Positions 20,165-30,949 of a stretch of 64,000 nucleotides of DNA are shown here, in pieces. A program made the position numbers and the translations under genes. Each line of letters starts with the position of its first letter. Within the stretch, counting starts at the first letter, position 1. The notes under the pieces were generated by a model. The model had not been told where the DNA came from and did no database searches. It saw only the letters and a program-made list of their open reading frames with translations. The stretch lies in contig NZ_FOCT01000003.1 of the NCBI RefSeq assembly GCF_900110185.1, positions 264,541-328,540 of the forward strand, in the 5' to 3' direction. The DNA comes from Nitrosospira multiformis (GTDB lineage: Bacteria; Pseudomonadota; Gammaproteobacteria; Burkholderiales; Nitrosomonadaceae).

Positions 20165-22498
20165 CTAGTTCGACAGAAAGTCGTTTATGATGTCCTCCAC
20201 CGATCTGATCGTGATATCTATCGGATCCTCTTCTTCAGGAGGAAGTTGCTCTTCCATGAAGTATTCCTCCAGCGTCGCGCCGTTGCCTCTCAGGCCGGTT
20301 TCCGGATTAATCCTGGCGGTTGTGATCCCCCTTGGAGGGGAATAGGAGGCGACCGGTACACCTTTCAACGCCTTGTCCATATAATTCATCCAGATGGGGA
20401 GTGCCGCCCGACCGCCGGTTTCATTGTCTCCCAACGATTTCGGATTATCGAAACCGATCCAGGCAATGGCCACCAGATCGGGCTGATATCCGCAGAACCA
20501 GGCGTCAACATAATTACTGGTAGTGCCGGTTTTACCAGCCAGGTCGTTACGGCCCAACTGTTTCGCTCTGGTTGCGGTGCCGCGCTGCACCACATCCCGC
20601 ATCATGCTGGACATGAGAAAGGCATTGCGTGGATCGATAATCTGCTTGGCGTTTTCACCCGCCAGCGGGGGGTTCGATTGCTCCACGATATTGCCGTTGA
20701 CATCCTCTACGCGTTGTATGAGATAGGGGGATATCAGAAATCCACCATTGGCAAATACAGCGTAACCTACCGCCATTTGCATCGGGGTGACTGAACCGGC
20801 GCCAAGCGCCATCGCGAGGTAGGCGGGGTGCTGCTTGGGATCAAAACCGAAGCGTGTCACGTAATCCTGCGCGTACTGCACGTCGATTGCCTGCAGAATG
20901 CGAATGGATACCAGATTCTTTGATCTCGCCAGCGCTTCACGCATTCGCACCGGGCCATCATAGCTGTCCCCGAAGTTTCGGGGATCCCATTGATCGCTCC
21001 CGGTCTCTTCGGCCGTAAACGAAAGCGGAGCATCATTGATGACAGTCGCCGGTGTGAAGCCTTTTTCCAGAGAAGCGGAATAAATGAATGGCTTGAAGCT
21101 GGAGCCAGGTTGGCGCCATGCCTGGGTAACGTGGTTGAACTGGCTGCGGTTGAAATCAAAGCCTCCCACCATGGCGCGGATCGCCCCGTCGTGGGGATTA
21201 AGGGCGACCAGCGAGGCCTCCACCTGCGGCAGTTGCGTAATCTCCCAGGCGCCCTTATCGTTTTTATGGACACGGATCAGGGAGCCCGGTCGAATGACCT
21301 GCTGGTTGGCGGCAGGTTTGGCAGTCAGATATTTCTGCGCGAATTTGAGCCCGTCACCCTTGATTTCGATGATCTCGCCGCCTTTGCGGTATGCCTTGAC
21401 CCGCTTCGGGTTTGCCTCCAGGGCGACCGCGGCAAGAATGCCATCGCTGTCAGTCACTTCCTGCAAGGCTTCCTCGAGTATTTCTTCCCGCTTCAAGTCC
21501 CCCGCCGACAGCTTTATGACCGCTTCCGGACCGCGATAACCATGCCGGTCGTCATAGTCCAGCACGCCTTGGCGTACCGCATTATAGGCGGCTTCCTGGT
21601 CGAGAAAACGGATAGTGGTGTAGACCTTGTAACCTCTCGTGTATGCATCCTCGTGGTAGCGCTGATACATGGCCTGGCGCGCCATTTCCGCGACGTAATC
21701 CGCCCGCAGAGCGTATTCCTGTGATTCCCGCCTGATGATCTGCATCGGTTGTTTTTCGGCTTGTTCGAACTCCTCGTTCGAGATATAGCCCAGGTCACGC
21801 ATGCGCCGAAGCACATATACTTGCCGCGCCCTCGCGCGTTGCGGATTGACGACCGGATTGAAGCGCGAAGGCGCTTTGGGGAGTCCTGCGAGCATTGCGG
21901 CTTCCGCCAGATTGATCCTGTTCAGGCTTTTACCGAAGTAAACTTGGGCGGCAGCGGCAAAACCGTACGAACGCTGACCGAGATAAATCTGATTGAAGTA
22001 GAGTTCGAGAATCTGGTCCTTGCTTAAACTGTGTTCGATCTTGAATGCAAGCAAGGCTTCGCTGAATTTACGGTTCAGTGTTTTTTCCTTTGTCAGGAAA
22101 AAATTTCGTGCCACCTGCATCGTGATAGTGCTGGCACCCTGGCGCAGACCGCCGGAGGTGAAATTGGAATAAGCAGCACGCAATATGCCAGTGTAGTCTA
22201 CCCCGCCATGCTGATAAAACCGGTCATCTTCGGCGGCTAGAATTGCCTGTTTCAGTCGGAGCGGAACGGAATCGATTTTGACAACCTGGCGTCGTTCTTC
22301 TCCAAACTCGCCGATCAGGATGCCCTCTGCGCTATACACGCGTAACGGTACCTTGGGCCGATAGTCTGTCAAAGACTCGAGCGAGGGTAAGGCACGGATG
22401 GTCACCAATGCTGCGAAACCGAAAACCAGAGCCCCGATGACACCCAATGCAAAAAGCGCGGCCAAAGGGTAAGCCCACCAACGCCAACGCACTAGCAT
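20165..22498 (-). CDS. mrcA: penicillin-binding protein 1A, bifunctional
   Basis: A class A PBP that polymerises and cross-links peptidoglycan at the inner membrane. An N-terminal membrane helix (residues 7-32) precedes the GT51 glycosyltransferase domain (EDDRFYQHGGVDY, then QGASTITMQVARN). An OB-like insert follows, then the transpeptidase domain with the active Ser in PGSSFKPF, SKNLVS (SxN) and KTGTT (KTG). The length of 777 residues is typical of PBP1a. Confidence 0.95.
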   Translation of the reverse strand: MLVRWRWWAYPLAALFALGVIGALVFGFAALVTIRALPSLESLTDYRPKVPLRVYSAEGILIGEFGEERRQVVKIDSVPLRLKQAILAAEDDRFYQHGGVDYTGILRAAYSNFTSGGLRQGASTITMQVARNFFLTKEKTLNRKFSEALLAFKIEHSLSKDQILELYFNQIYLGQRSYGFAAAAQVYFGKSLNRINLAEAAMLAGLPKAPSRFNPVVNPQRARARQVYVLRRMRDLGYISNEEFEQAEKQPMQIIRRESQEYALRADYVAEMARQAMYQRYHEDAYTRGYKVYTTIRFLDQEAAYNAVRQGVLDYDDRHGYRGPEAVIKLSAGDLKREEILEEALQEVTDSDGILAAVALEANPKRVKAYRKGGEIIEIKGDGLKFAQKYLTAKPAANQQVIRPGSLIRVHKNDKGAWEITQLPQVEASLVALNPHDGAIRAMVGGFDFNRSQFNHVTQAWRQPGSSFKPFIYSASLEKGFTPATVINDAPLSFTAEETGSDQWDPRNFGDSYDGPVRMREALARSKNLVSIRILQAIDVQYAQDYVTRFGFDPKQHPAYLAMALGAGSVTPMQMAVGYAVFANGGFLISPYLIQRVEDVNGNIVEQSNPPLAGENAKQIIDPRNAFLMSSMMRDVVQRGTATRAKQLGRNDLAGKTGTTSNYVDAWFCGYQPDLVAIAWIGFDNPKSLGDNETGGRAALPIWMNYMDKALKGVPVASYSPPRGITTARINPETGLRGNGATLEEYFMEEQLPPEEEDPIDITIRSVEDIINDFLSN

Positions 22499-22652
22499 GT
22501 GAGTAGGTTCTTGCAGAGGAAGATTAAGACAAGCATGGACGTTCTATAAAAATAATACTACGTTTTATGTAAGACACAGCAATCGCTCCGGGAGCATTGG
22601 CAGGGCATTTTGAAAGATTTTCCGGAAAATGCAAGGTCCGCGATCCAGTTTC

Positions 22653-23042
22653 TTACGAGATGGGGGAAAAAACTGCGGGATTTTTTGTCAGGGCAACCAG
22701 TACGATATAAATAAATACGAATTGGGCTGCGACACATGCGAATATTTTTGCTTTGCGCGTTTTTCCAAATCTTAGCGCTGTCATGCCCAGGCCGATATAC
22801 AGCAGCAATCCGACGACCTTGGCGCTGAGCCAGGAGTTATGTACCGGATCCTGTTGAATACGGATAGCCAGCGCAACAGCACTCGCAAGCAGTACGGTAT
22901 CCACCACATGCGGCGTAATTTTTACCCAGCGCCGTTTCAAGTCGGCAGATCCTTGGATCATCCAGATGCTGCGCAATGAAAACAAAAGATAGCTTATTAT
23001 AACGCTGCCGACATGAATCATTTTTATTGCTGCATAACTCAT
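22653..23042 (-). CDS. SirB-family membrane protein
   Basis: A 129-residue protein with four predicted membrane helices and the SirB pattern (HVGSVIISYLLFSLRSIWM, then PHVVDTVLLASAVAL). Function in the family is unclear. It begins two bases downstream of the next gene's stop, so both are probably co-transcribed. Confidence 0.7.
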   Translation of the reverse strand: MSYAAIKMIHVGSVIISYLLFSLRSIWMIQGSADLKRRWVKITPHVVDTVLLASAVALAIRIQQDPVHNSWLSAKVVGLLLYIGLGMTALRFGKTRKAKIFACVAAQFVFIYIVLVALTKNPAVFSPIS

Positions 23043-23044
23043 GT

Positions 23045-23527
23045 CTATCCTCCCTGCATCATCCAGCCGTGGCTGCCGGCCACTGCCCCGGCAATGGTAA
23101 CGAGACTTAAACTCAGCAATATCCTATGCATCCGCTGCGCCAGCGCGAAAGTCCTTGCGGGATCGCGTTGAGACATTTTTGCCTTCTGCCTTCGGAATAC
23201 CAGGGGTTCCACTATAAACAGCATCAAGGTGAAGATCAGCCACACCGCAACCATGGCATGCATCCACCAGAAGCGGGGTTCAGTAAAACGGTTCCAGGCG
23301 TCGAGAACATGCGCCATGTAGAAGCCGCTCAGACCCACGATCAGTGTTGTCCAGCGCGCCTGGGGAGCAAAGCGGTTTTCGATGTGGCTGAAAAATTCCG
23401 TCCGCTCGGTTGCGGATTTCATTTTCGCCATAATGGGAAACAGGACGACTGTCACCATGGCGACACCCCCGATCCACAGCACAACTCCCAGCACATGCAG
23501 CACTCTGGCAAATGCGAATTCATTCAT
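23045..23527 (-). CDS. CopD-like integral membrane protein
   Basis: A 160-residue protein with four hydrophobic helices. Conserved-looking His residues lie at helix ends (RVLHVLGVVLWIGG, WWMHAMVAVW, GSHGW), similar to CopD-type and other haem-associated membrane proteins. The role is not known. It is directly followed by the SirB-family gene. Confidence 0.55.
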   Translation of the reverse strand: MNEFAFARVLHVLGVVLWIGGVAMVTVVLFPIMAKMKSATERTEFFSHIENRFAPQARWTTLIVGLSGFYMAHVLDAWNRFTEPRFWWMHAMVAVWLIFTLMLFIVEPLVFRRQKAKMSQRDPARTFALAQRMHRILLSLSLVTIAGAVAGSHGWMMQGG

Positions 23528-23689
23528 CAGGCTTTCCCTTCCGCTATTCCCGAGCTAAGACTTCCTTTGTAAATATTAAGTTCTGGCACTGACTGCATTT
23601 GTGCGCTTTTGGTATCCTCGAACTTCATGCCGGAGTCCGGCCATATGCTGATGAAGTATCCAAATCTGCGGCGTAACGTCTGTGTTGCA

Positions 23690-25102
23690 TCAATCCAGCG
23701 CCTGTGCACCGAACGCCTCACAGCCTGCAAGATCGGATTCGCGACAGCGGGGAAGTTGTTTCGAGAGCTCGCGTAATGCAGTCCGCAGACCTTCTTCCAG
23801 GACGGGATGATAAAAGGGCATGCGCAGCATGTCATGCACGGTGAGTGAGCGGTCGATCGCCAGTGCCAGCAGGTGTGCCATATGCTCCGCATCGGGACTG
23901 CACATTTCAGCTCCAAGCAACTTGCCGCTGACCGGCTCGGCGTAAATGCGCAGAAGGCCGTCGTTACGTTGCGCCATGCGAGCCCGGCTCTGGCGTTCGA
24001 AACGAACCTCTCCGGTCAATGTTCCGCGGGGGAGAGAGACATGTTTTTTACCGACGGTGGCTATGCCGGGATCGGTAAACACAATCGCAAGCGGCGTGCG
24101 ACGCTCAAAGCGAATGGGGGCGGGATGGGTGGCATTGATTCCTGCAATGTGGCCCTCGTCCGCTGCCTCGTGCAACAGAGGTCTCATGCCGTTCGCATCA
24201 CCTGCCATGAAAACCGGCAGGTCTGCTATCTGCATGGTATGGGGATCAACAGGAGGCAGCCCTCTTTCATTCAACTGGATGCCTAGCGTCTCCAGCCCCA
24301 GATTCTCGATATTAGGCCTGCGACCCAGACTGGCAAGAACAGCATCGACCGCGGTTTCCTCCGTCCCGGCAGACACCCGCATACCCCCACCAGCTACCCG
24401 GAGATCTGCCTGCTTGCCCAGATGTACCCTGAACTCGTCTGCAAGAATCTCTGCCGCAACCGCATTCACTTTCGGATCGCTCAGACCGGCGATGGTATCG
24501 CTTTCACTGAATGCCGTTACCTCGATTCCCAGCCGGCCGAGTGCTTGAGCCATTTCCACGCCCACTGCTCCCAGGCCTATGATTGCTACCCGATCGGGAA
24601 GGGTTTTTTGTTCGAATAATGTATCAGTCGTCAGGATCTGCCTGTCGAGTGCAACCCAGGGAGAAGGTACAACCGGTCGGGAGCCAATGGCAATGATAAT
24701 GTTTCGAGCACGCAATTCCCGCCCGTTTACCTCAAGCCTTCCTGCTTCAAGGAGGCGCGCACGACCGGAAATAGCTCGTTCTCCCAGCACTTCCGTCGCC
24801 TTCAGCGTGCTGGCCACAAAGTCATCCCGCAGCCGGCGCACACGTCGCAGGACAGTTGCAATATCCGGCGTGAGGCACTCCGCCCCCTGGATTCCGAATT
24901 CCTCAAAGGAGGTGCGGCGATGGAATGCCTTTGCGGCCTCTATCAGTGCCTTGGAGGGCATGCAACCGACACGCGCGCAGACTGTCCCCCAGGGACCATC
25001 GTTGATAACGGCGAAATTGTCAGTTCGCTTCTTTACTTCCCTGAGAGCGGCCAATCCTGCGGTGCCGGCGCCGATGATAATAACGTCGAAGGTTTCACTC
25101 AC
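23690..25102 (-). CDS. dihydrolipoyl dehydrogenase-like FAD/NAD disulfide oxidoreductase
   Basis: A class I pyridine nucleotide-disulfide oxidoreductase. FAD-binding motif FDVIIIGAGTAGLAALREV, redox-active disulfide GTVCARVGCMPSKAL, NAD-binding RVAIIGLGAVGVEMAQAL and the second FAD motif PVFMAGDANG appear in order. The dimerisation domain carries HDMLRMPFYHPVLEEGL with the active-site His-Glu pair. I start at GTG 25102, just before SETFDV, because AGAGGA sits eight bases upstream; longer readings add an unlikely leader. No 2-oxoacid dehydrogenase genes lie nearby, so it may not be the complex E3. Confidence 0.82.
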   Translation of the reverse strand: MSETFDVIIIGAGTAGLAALREVKKRTDNFAVINDGPWGTVCARVGCMPSKALIEAAKAFHRRTSFEEFGIQGAECLTPDIATVLRRVRRLRDDFVASTLKATEVLGERAISGRARLLEAGRLEVNGRELRARNIIIAIGSRPVVPSPWVALDRQILTTDTLFEQKTLPDRVAIIGLGAVGVEMAQALGRLGIEVTAFSESDTIAGLSDPKVNAVAAEILADEFRVHLGKQADLRVAGGGMRVSAGTEETAVDAVLASLGRRPNIENLGLETLGIQLNERGLPPVDPHTMQIADLPVFMAGDANGMRPLLHEAADEGHIAGINATHPAPIRFERRTPLAIVFTDPGIATVGKKHVSLPRGTLTGEVRFERQSRARMAQRNDGLLRIYAEPVSGKLLGAEMCSPDAEHMAHLLALAIDRSLTVHDMLRMPFYHPVLEEGLRTALRELSKQLPRCRESDLAGCEAFGAQALD

Positions 25103-25273
25103 GAGGATTTCCTCTTCATCAGAAATGTTGCACGAATTTATATGAAATGAGGTGCTTCCACCTTGATCTGCCAATTGAACTGCGAGAATCATTTATCGCA
25201 GGATAGCTCCCCTGGCAGTCAGTTGTTCTGGTGAAGGGAAGGACGTGTTATTCAGCGGCGCGTTGTTTGGCAG

Positions 25274-26164
25274 TTATGGTTTACGCCGATAAGGTGCTGA
25301 TTCAACTCGGTCAGCTTCTTTTCCGCTTTCCGGTCCGGTTCGTCCCGCCAGCCACTCGCGGGAAATCTTCTGTGCCTGCGCCAGTTGCTTGCTGCTTAGC
25401 GCGCGCATGACTTCATCCCTGGCTGCCATGGCCTGCTGGACGCCGGCGGCGGCCGCAAGATTCAACCATACGTAGCTTTGCACATGGTCCGTGGGGAGGC
25501 CGTATCCATTCCGATAGATGAGGCCCAGCTCATATTGCGCGGGTCCGTAGCCTTGCTCTGCGGCCAATTGGAGCCATTTTGCAGCTTCGGCAAAGTCCTG
25601 GAGTGCGCCGTTCCCCGTCAGATACAGCAGCCCGAGCTTATACTGTGAATCCACATCTCCGTTAATCGCTGTCTCCTGATAGAGTCGAACGGTAAAACGA
25701 TGATCCTCCAGGGGATTTCGCGCGGGAGTGGAAGGAGGGATGCTCCCGGACGACTGGGTGACGTCATGAGTTCCGCGCGTCCTCGGTGCCGGACCGGGAA
25801 GCGCTTCCTGGCCGTTCTGCGGTTTGCTGGACTGGGGGGCAACAGGATCAGCAGGGTCTTCTGTTCCAATTTTCGCGGCGGGTCCCGCATAGGGATCGGC
25901 CATGTTGTGCTCTATGATCAGCCAGACCGTTGTAATCAGCAATGCGCCGATGAACAGCACTCCCCCCAATGCAAGAAAGGCATTCGGATTTTTCACCCAG
26001 AAGCGCTCCTTGCATTGCCGGCAACGTATAGGTCGAAGGAACAGCATACCCAATGTTCGCTCGCCAGGACGCACGCGAGAATGGTGCGTTCTTTCGCTCC
26101 CGCACTTGATGCATTTTGGGCACATGATATCGGGTAGGGTGACTGTCCTGCTTGAGGAACTCAT
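25274..26164 (-). CDS. Sel1-repeat protein with N-terminal zinc ribbon
   Basis: A probable membrane-tethered scaffold. A zinc ribbon (CPKCIKCGSERTHHS and CRQCKERFW) is followed by one membrane helix (LALGGVLFIGALLITTVWLII) and a proline-rich linker. At least two Sel1-like repeats follow (SQYKLGLLYLTGNGALQDFAEAA and AQYELGLIYRNGYGLPTDHVQ). Such proteins usually mediate protein-protein contacts. The start could be 26164 or the internal ATG at 26125; neither has a clear ribosome site. Confidence 0.65.
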   Translation of the reverse strand: MSSSSRTVTLPDIMCPKCIKCGSERTHHSRVRPGERTLGMLFLRPIRCRQCKERFWVKNPNAFLALGGVLFIGALLITTVWLIIEHNMADPYAGPAAKIGTEDPADPVAPQSSKPQNGQEALPGPAPRTRGTHDVTQSSGSIPPSTPARNPLEDHRFTVRLYQETAINGDVDSQYKLGLLYLTGNGALQDFAEAAKWLQLAAEQGYGPAQYELGLIYRNGYGLPTDHVQSYVWLNLAAAAGVQQAMAARDEVMRALSSKQLAQAQKISREWLAGRTGPESGKEADRVESAPYRRKP

Positions 26165-26360
26165 TGCGATGTTTGTATCTGTTTTTTTTCCACAAGTCTA
26201 AATATTGCCTGTGCGAGCGTCAACCACCGAAACCGTGTTATGGCGGAACTGACTCCGCGGAGTTGTTTTTCCGGGATAGGAAAGCTGGGCAGGACCGAAG
26301 TGCTTCGGCATTTGCAATTCGACAGCTTTCCGACAGCTTTCCGCAACGAAGCCTGGGCCC

Positions 26361-26415
26361 GGATATTTCACGCCTCCCGGGATAATGACGAGGTGTTTTG
26401 GGAGCAGATTTGCGT
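26361..26415 (+). repeat. interspersed repeat, copy 1
   Basis: GGATATTTCA, then CGGGATAATG, GTGTTTTG and AGATTTGC occur in this order and spacing, as they do again at 35429-35482. It abuts the stop codon of the serine acetyltransferase gene. Confidence 0.5.
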
Positions 26416-26430
26416 AGCCCGCAGGCGGGA

Positions 26431-27366
26431 CTAGATGCCGGCGCCGCCATCAAACACTTCGTTGCGTGTCTGCGCCTGGGAAATGACGCTGCCAGGAGGC
26501 ACGCTGCGGGTGAGCCATACATTCCCGCCAATGGTTGAGCCTCGGCCAATGGTAATGCGTCCCAGGATCGTCGCGCCAGCGTAGATGACGACATCATCCT
26601 CGACGATGGGATGACGCAAATTGCCTTTTACCAACGCCCCATGCTCATCCACGGGAAAGCGCTTGGCGCCAAGGGTGACAGCTTGGTACAGGCGCACATG
26701 TTCCCCGATGACGGCGGTCTCGCCGATGACCACACCTGTACCATGGTCTATGAAGAAGAATCCGCCGATTTGCGCACCGGGATGGATTTCAATGCCGGTG
26801 GAAGAATGAGCAATTTCAGAAATCATTCTGGCGATCAATGGCGCACCCAGCCGGTGCAGCTCATGCGCCAGCCTGTAATAGGTAATGGCGGTAATTCCGG
26901 GATAGCATACCAGAACCTCATCCACGCTTCGGGCAGCCGGGTCTCCTTCATAGGCTGCCTGAATGTCACTTTCAAGCAAACTGCGTATACGCGGCAGCCT
27001 TTGGGCAAAGGCTTGCGTAATTCCCGCTGCCCGCTCCCTTTCAGAATTGCCTGTCGCGTCCGCATCGCTAGCAAAGCGCAACTCACGGCGCACCTGCACC
27101 ATCAATTCCCGCAGCGTTACATCGAGCGTGTGGCCCACATAATAATCGACACTTTCATTGGTGAGATCGGGCATTCCCAGACGGTTAGGAAACAGTACGG
27201 CTCTCAGTCCATCCGCAATGCCGACCAGCACCTTGCGGGAAGGAAGCTTGGGTGGCCTGTCGCGTCTCTGCCGGTTTTCCAGGGATTTGAGGCGCAGTGC
27301 GCGCAATTCGGATACCACATCGCCAATTTTCAGCGCTGTTCGTTTCAATGAAAAATACTCCTCCAT
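26431..27366 (-). CDS. serine O-acetyltransferase, EpsC/SAT type
   Basis: Makes O-acetylserine from serine and acetyl-CoA for cysteine synthesis. The N-terminal helical domain is followed by the left-handed beta-helix with hexapeptide repeats. Visible catalytic-region motifs are GIEIHPGAQIGGFFFIDHGTG, VVIGETAVIGEHV and the AGATILGRITIG turn. At 311 residues it matches the longer EpsC-like form rather than CysE of E. coli. It lies 34 bp after the cysteine synthase gene, so the two steps of the pathway form one operon. Confidence 0.88.
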   Translation of the reverse strand: MEEYFSLKRTALKIGDVVSELRALRLKSLENRQRRDRPPKLPSRKVLVGIADGLRAVLFPNRLGMPDLTNESVDYYVGHTLDVTLRELMVQVRRELRFASDADATGNSERERAAGITQAFAQRLPRIRSLLESDIQAAYEGDPAARSVDEVLVCYPGITAITYYRLAHELHRLGAPLIARMISEIAHSSTGIEIHPGAQIGGFFFIDHGTGVVIGETAVIGEHVRLYQAVTLGAKRFPVDEHGALVKGNLRHPIVEDDVVIYAGATILGRITIGRGSTIGGNVWLTRSVPPGSVISQAQTRNEVFDGGAGI

Positions 27367-27400
27367 TTATTATTATCGGGTCCGGCTATTCCTGAGCCTT

Positions 27401-28354
27401 CTACATGTCCTCAAAAAGGTTGGAGCTCAAATAGCGTTCTCCTGAATCCGGCAGAACGACAACAACAGTTTTTCCGGCATTCTCCGTTCGCCTCGCATAA
27501 TTTAACGCGGCTGCAACCGCTGCTCCGCATGAAATCCCCGAGATAATGCCTTCTTCGCGTGCAAGACGACGTGCATAGTGAATTGCATCTTCATTGCTGA
27601 TCTGCTGTACATCATCCACGAGGGAGAGGTCCAGATTGGCAGGAATAAACCCTGCGCCAATTCCCGGAATTCGGTGAGGTCCGGGTTTCAGGGGTTCGCC
27701 AGCCCGATGTTGCGTGATCACCGGGCTGGCAGCGGGCTCAACGGCGACCGAGATGATGGACTTTTTCTTCGTCCCCTTTATATATCGCGAAACACCGGTA
27801 ATGGTGCCTCCCGTACCCACGCCGGCAACAAAAATATCGACTGCCCCGTCGGTATCGTTCCAGATCTCCGGCCCCGTGGTGCGCTCGTGAATAGCAGGGT
27901 TGGCCGGGTTGGAGAATTGCTGAAGCAGGAGGTATCGGCCTGGATTGGAAGCAACGATTTCCTCTGCCTTCGCTACCGCACCTTTCATGCCCCGTGCGCC
28001 CTCGGTCAGAACCAGTTTTGCCCCGTAGGCGAGAAGCAGCTTGCGGCGTTCCAGCCCCATGGTTTCGGGCATGGTCAATGTCAAGGGTAGGCCGCGCGCG
28101 GCGGCAACAGAGGCGAGGGCGATACCGGTATTGCCGCTGGTAGGTTCCACCAGTTCTATTCCGGCACAAAGCAGCCCGCGATGTTCCGCATCTTCGATCA
28201 TTGCCGCGCCGATACGGCATTTTACAGAATAAGCGGGATTACGCCCTTCGATCTTGGCCAGTACCATTGCCGGAGCGCCGTCCGTGATGCGATTAAGCCG
28301 GACCAGCGGCGTAACGCCGGTGGTCTGGGAATTATCTTTGAACCAGTGCGGCAT
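27401..28354 (-). CDS. cysK: cysteine synthase (O-acetylserine sulfhydrylase)
   Basis: A PLP enzyme that makes cysteine from O-acetylserine and sulfide. PLP-Lys is in [11 protein letters not shown], the substrate loop is [11 protein letters not shown] and the phosphate-binding loop is [21 protein letters not shown] and SGISCGAA are typical of CysK. The length is 317 residues. The first gene of a two-gene operon with the serine acetyltransferase. Confidence 0.9.
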   Translation of the reverse strand: MPHWFKDNSQTTGVTPLVRLNRITDGAPAMVLAKIEGRNPAYSVKCRIGAAMIEDAEHRGLLCAGIELVEPTSGNTGIALASVAAARGLPLTLTMPETMGLERRKLLLAYGAKLVLTEGARGMKGAVAKAEEIVASNPGRYLLLQQFSNPANPAIHERTTGPEIWNDTDGAVDIFVAGVGTGGTITGVSRYIKGTKKKSIISVAVEPAASPVITQHRAGEPLKPGPHRIPGIGAGFIPANLDLSLVDDVQQISNEDAIHYARRLAREEGIISGISCGAAVAAALNYARRTENAGKTVVVVLPDSGERYLSSNLFEDM

Positions 28355-28529
28355 TTTCGATGCATCCTTCCATATGCGAATCGCCCGGAAATATCGGGGA
28401 TTCGAGCGCGATCTGCTTCCCGGGAGGCAATTGTGCTTATTATTTATTCGGAATTGGAGGTCAATTATAATAGCCGGTTTTATCGTCGAACTGGCTGTTT
28501 ATCGATGAAGACAATCCCTAAGGCAGTGT

Positions 28530-29894
28530 GTGAAATTTATTGACTTGCCGGTAGTCGGGCGTGCTCAGGGTATCGTTCGCTTGCCTGGCTCAAAGAGTAT
28601 TTCCAATCGAATTTTGTTACTTGCCGCGTTGTCGGAGGGGGTAACCGATATCTGCGACCTACTGGCTTCCGATGATACTGCCCGTATGCTCGATGCCCTC
28701 TCCACTCTGGGTGTATCCATCCTTCAGATTGGTAAAGACCATTATCGCTTGCAGGGAGTGGGGGGCCAGTTTCCTCTTCGTTTCCCTATAAAGGAAGCAG
28801 ATCTGTTTTTAGGGAACGCAGGGACCGTTTTCCGTCCATTGACGGCCGTGCTGGCGCTTGCTCAAGGGTACTACCACCTGTCCGGCGTGCCGCGAATGCA
28901 TGAACGCCCCATTGGCGATCTGGTCGATGCTCTGCGTCAAGTAGGCGCGGATATTACCTATCTTGGGAAGGAAGGTTTCCCGCCGCTCCAGATCAAACCC
29001 GGGCGGATCCATCCTGGGGAAATAACGGTAAGGGGCGACGTATCGAGCCAATTCCTCACTGCCCTGTTGATGGTGCTGCCTTTCCTGCGAACAGAAATGG
29101 ATGAATTACCGGCCATCACCGTGGCAGGGGAACTGATTTCGCGACCCTACATCGATCTTACCATCGCCTTGATGGCGCGTTTTGGGGTGCAGGTGGAGCG
29201 GGAGGAGTGGCGACGCTTTACTGTACCCGCAGACCAGCGCTATCGGAGTCCGGGTCAGGTATTCGTCGAGGGCGATGCGTCCTCCGCCTCCTATTTTCTT
29301 GCGGCCGGCGCAATCGGGAGAGGGCCCGTACGCGTCGAAGGCATAGGGCGTGCCAGTGTCCAGGGAGACATTCGCTTTGCCGAGGCGCTCCAGCAGATGG
29401 GAGCGGATATCAGCTTTGGCGATAACTGGATCGAAGCAAGCGCTCCCGGACCTGGTGGCTTGCGAGCAATCGATCTGGATTGCAACCATATTCCGGATGC
29501 AGCGATGACGCTTGCAGTGACAGCCTTGTTCGCGAGGGGAAGCACCGTTCTCAGGAATATCGCGAGCTGGCGGGTAAAGGAAACCGATCGTATTGCAGCC
29601 ATGGCGCAGGAATTGCGCAAACTCGGCGCAGAAGTGGAGGAAGGGCACGATTTTTTGCAAATTACCCCGCCTGGCGGCGAACTGGTGGCGAATGCGGTTA
29701 TTGATACCTATGACGATCATCGCATGGCAATGTGCTTTTCTCTCGTGTCTTTTGGCGCGCCCGTTCGAATTAATGATCCTCGGTGTGTCTCAAAGACGTT
29801 TCCTGATTATTTCGAAAAATTTGCGGCCATCGCCCATGCCGATCCAGCGCAGGGTGAATTCGCTGCCCGGGGCGATTCTTTTGATATTTTATGA
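28530..29894 (+). CDS. aroA: 3-phosphoshikimate 1-carboxyvinyltransferase (EPSP synthase)
   Basis: The sixth step of the shikimate pathway, joining shikimate-3-phosphate and [23 protein letters not shown] is the S3P-binding signature, [13 protein letters not shown] carries the conserved GNAGT and RVKETDRI is the C-terminal motif. The start is GTG at 28530. It ends in a four-base overlap (ATGA) with cmk, so the two are translationally coupled. Confidence 0.95.
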   Translation: MKFIDLPVVGRAQGIVRLPGSKSISNRILLLAALSEGVTDICDLLASDDTARMLDALSTLGVSILQIGKDHYRLQGVGGQFPLRFPIKEADLFLGNAGTVFRPLTAVLALAQGYYHLSGVPRMHERPIGDLVDALRQVGADITYLGKEGFPPLQIKPGRIHPGEITVRGDVSSQFLTALLMVLPFLRTEMDELPAITVAGELISRPYIDLTIALMARFGVQVEREEWRRFTVPADQRYRSPGQVFVEGDASSASYFLAAGAIGRGPVRVEGIGRASVQGDIRFAEALQQMGADISFGDNWIEASAPGPGGLRAIDLDCNHIPDAAMTLAVTALFARGSTVLRNIASWRVKETDRIAAMAQELRKLGAEVEEGHDFLQITPPGGELVANAVIDTYDDHRMAMCFSLVSFGAPVRINDPRCVSKTFPDYFEKFAAIAHADPAQGEFAARGDSFDIL

Positions 29895-30580
29895 ACGATA
29901 AGACTATTCAGGATATTCCCGTCATCGCGATTGATGGTCCTTCTGCTTCCGGCAAGGGCACCGTAGCGCAGCGGGTCGCCGCAAAACTCGGCTTTCACTA
30001 TCTGGACAGCGGCGCGCTGTACCGTCTGGCGGCGCTGGCGGCAATGCGATCGGGAATCGAGCTGGGGGATGAGCATGCGCTGAGTGAAGTCGCTGCACAT
30101 CTGAATGTCGTTTTTGCAGATGCGGAGATTCGCCTGGACAATGAAAACGTCACGGATGCAATACGTTCGGAAGAATGCGGCAATGCGGCTTCCAGAGTAG
30201 CCGCTTATCCTCTCGTTCGCACGGCGCTGCTGGAACGGCAGCGCGCATTCTGCCAGATTCCGGGTCTGGTAGCCGATGGTCGCGACATGGGATCGGTTGT
30301 GTTTCCCGCTGCCATCCTCAAAGTATTTCTCACAGCGACTGCTGAAACACGTGCTCAGCGGCGTTATAAGCAGTTGATGGAAAAAGGGATGGATGCTAAT
30401 ATTGCCACCCTTTTGCAGGACATACGGGAGCGTGATGCGCGGGATAGCAATCGCAGCATTGCGCCATTGCAACTGGGCGCAGATACACATTTGCTGGATA
30501 CCACTTCACTCGACATCAACCAGGCGGTAGGTCGCGTATTGAGTTTGTACGCTGAAATTTCTGCAAAAGGACCGATTTGA
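29891..30580 (+). CDS. cmk: cytidylate kinase
   Basis: Phosphorylates CMP and dCMP to diphosphates. P-loop [11 protein letters not shown], the base-binding LDSGALYR and [11 protein letters not shown] are diagnostic, and [15 protein letters not shown] forms the lid. The length is 229 residues. It lies between aroA and rpsA, the usual proteobacterial order. Confidence 0.95.
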   Translation: MNDKTIQDIPVIAIDGPSASGKGTVAQRVAAKLGFHYLDSGALYRLAALAAMRSGIELGDEHALSEVAAHLNVVFADAEIRLDNENVTDAIRSEECGNAASRVAAYPLVRTALLERQRAFCQIPGLVADGRDMGSVVFPAAILKVFLTATAETRAQRRYKQLMEKGMDANIATLLQDIRERDARDSNRSIAPLQLGADTHLLDTTSLDINQAVGRVLSLYAEISAKGPI

Positions 30581-30949
30581 GTATGTTGTGTAGAGAGGTT
30601 TTATCCATCAAGAGGTTCCATCCGTCAAATCCTGTAAGCTCGCCCTCGCTTGGCTTCAAGCGCTCCTGAGTGACAGGAACACGTAAAAAAGTCCATTCCC
30701 CGGATCATTTGTGTTTTTTCGCATTCAATCGCGTCGAATGCCGGGCAACCGGATTCAGGATGAACCAGAGCAGGAAGTGTAGTTGAAGCTGGATATTTCG
30801 AATGTCCGAGCAGTTGAAACATCGGTAATACGAGCGCTGCCATATCATTATGGCTCTCAGAAAGAAGAGAACCATCAGGGCAGCTATTATTAACCCTAAC
30901 CCCATGAAAACCTATAGGTTTTGATGGGACACATTCAGGTGTTCTTACA
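30581..30949 (+). other. leader region of rpsA
   Basis: A 369-bp gap without a convincing gene; minus-strand ORFs here lack ribosome sites and family character. In E. coli the rpsA leader is the target of S1 autoregulation, so a similar role is plausible but nothing in the sequence proves it. Confidence 0.35.
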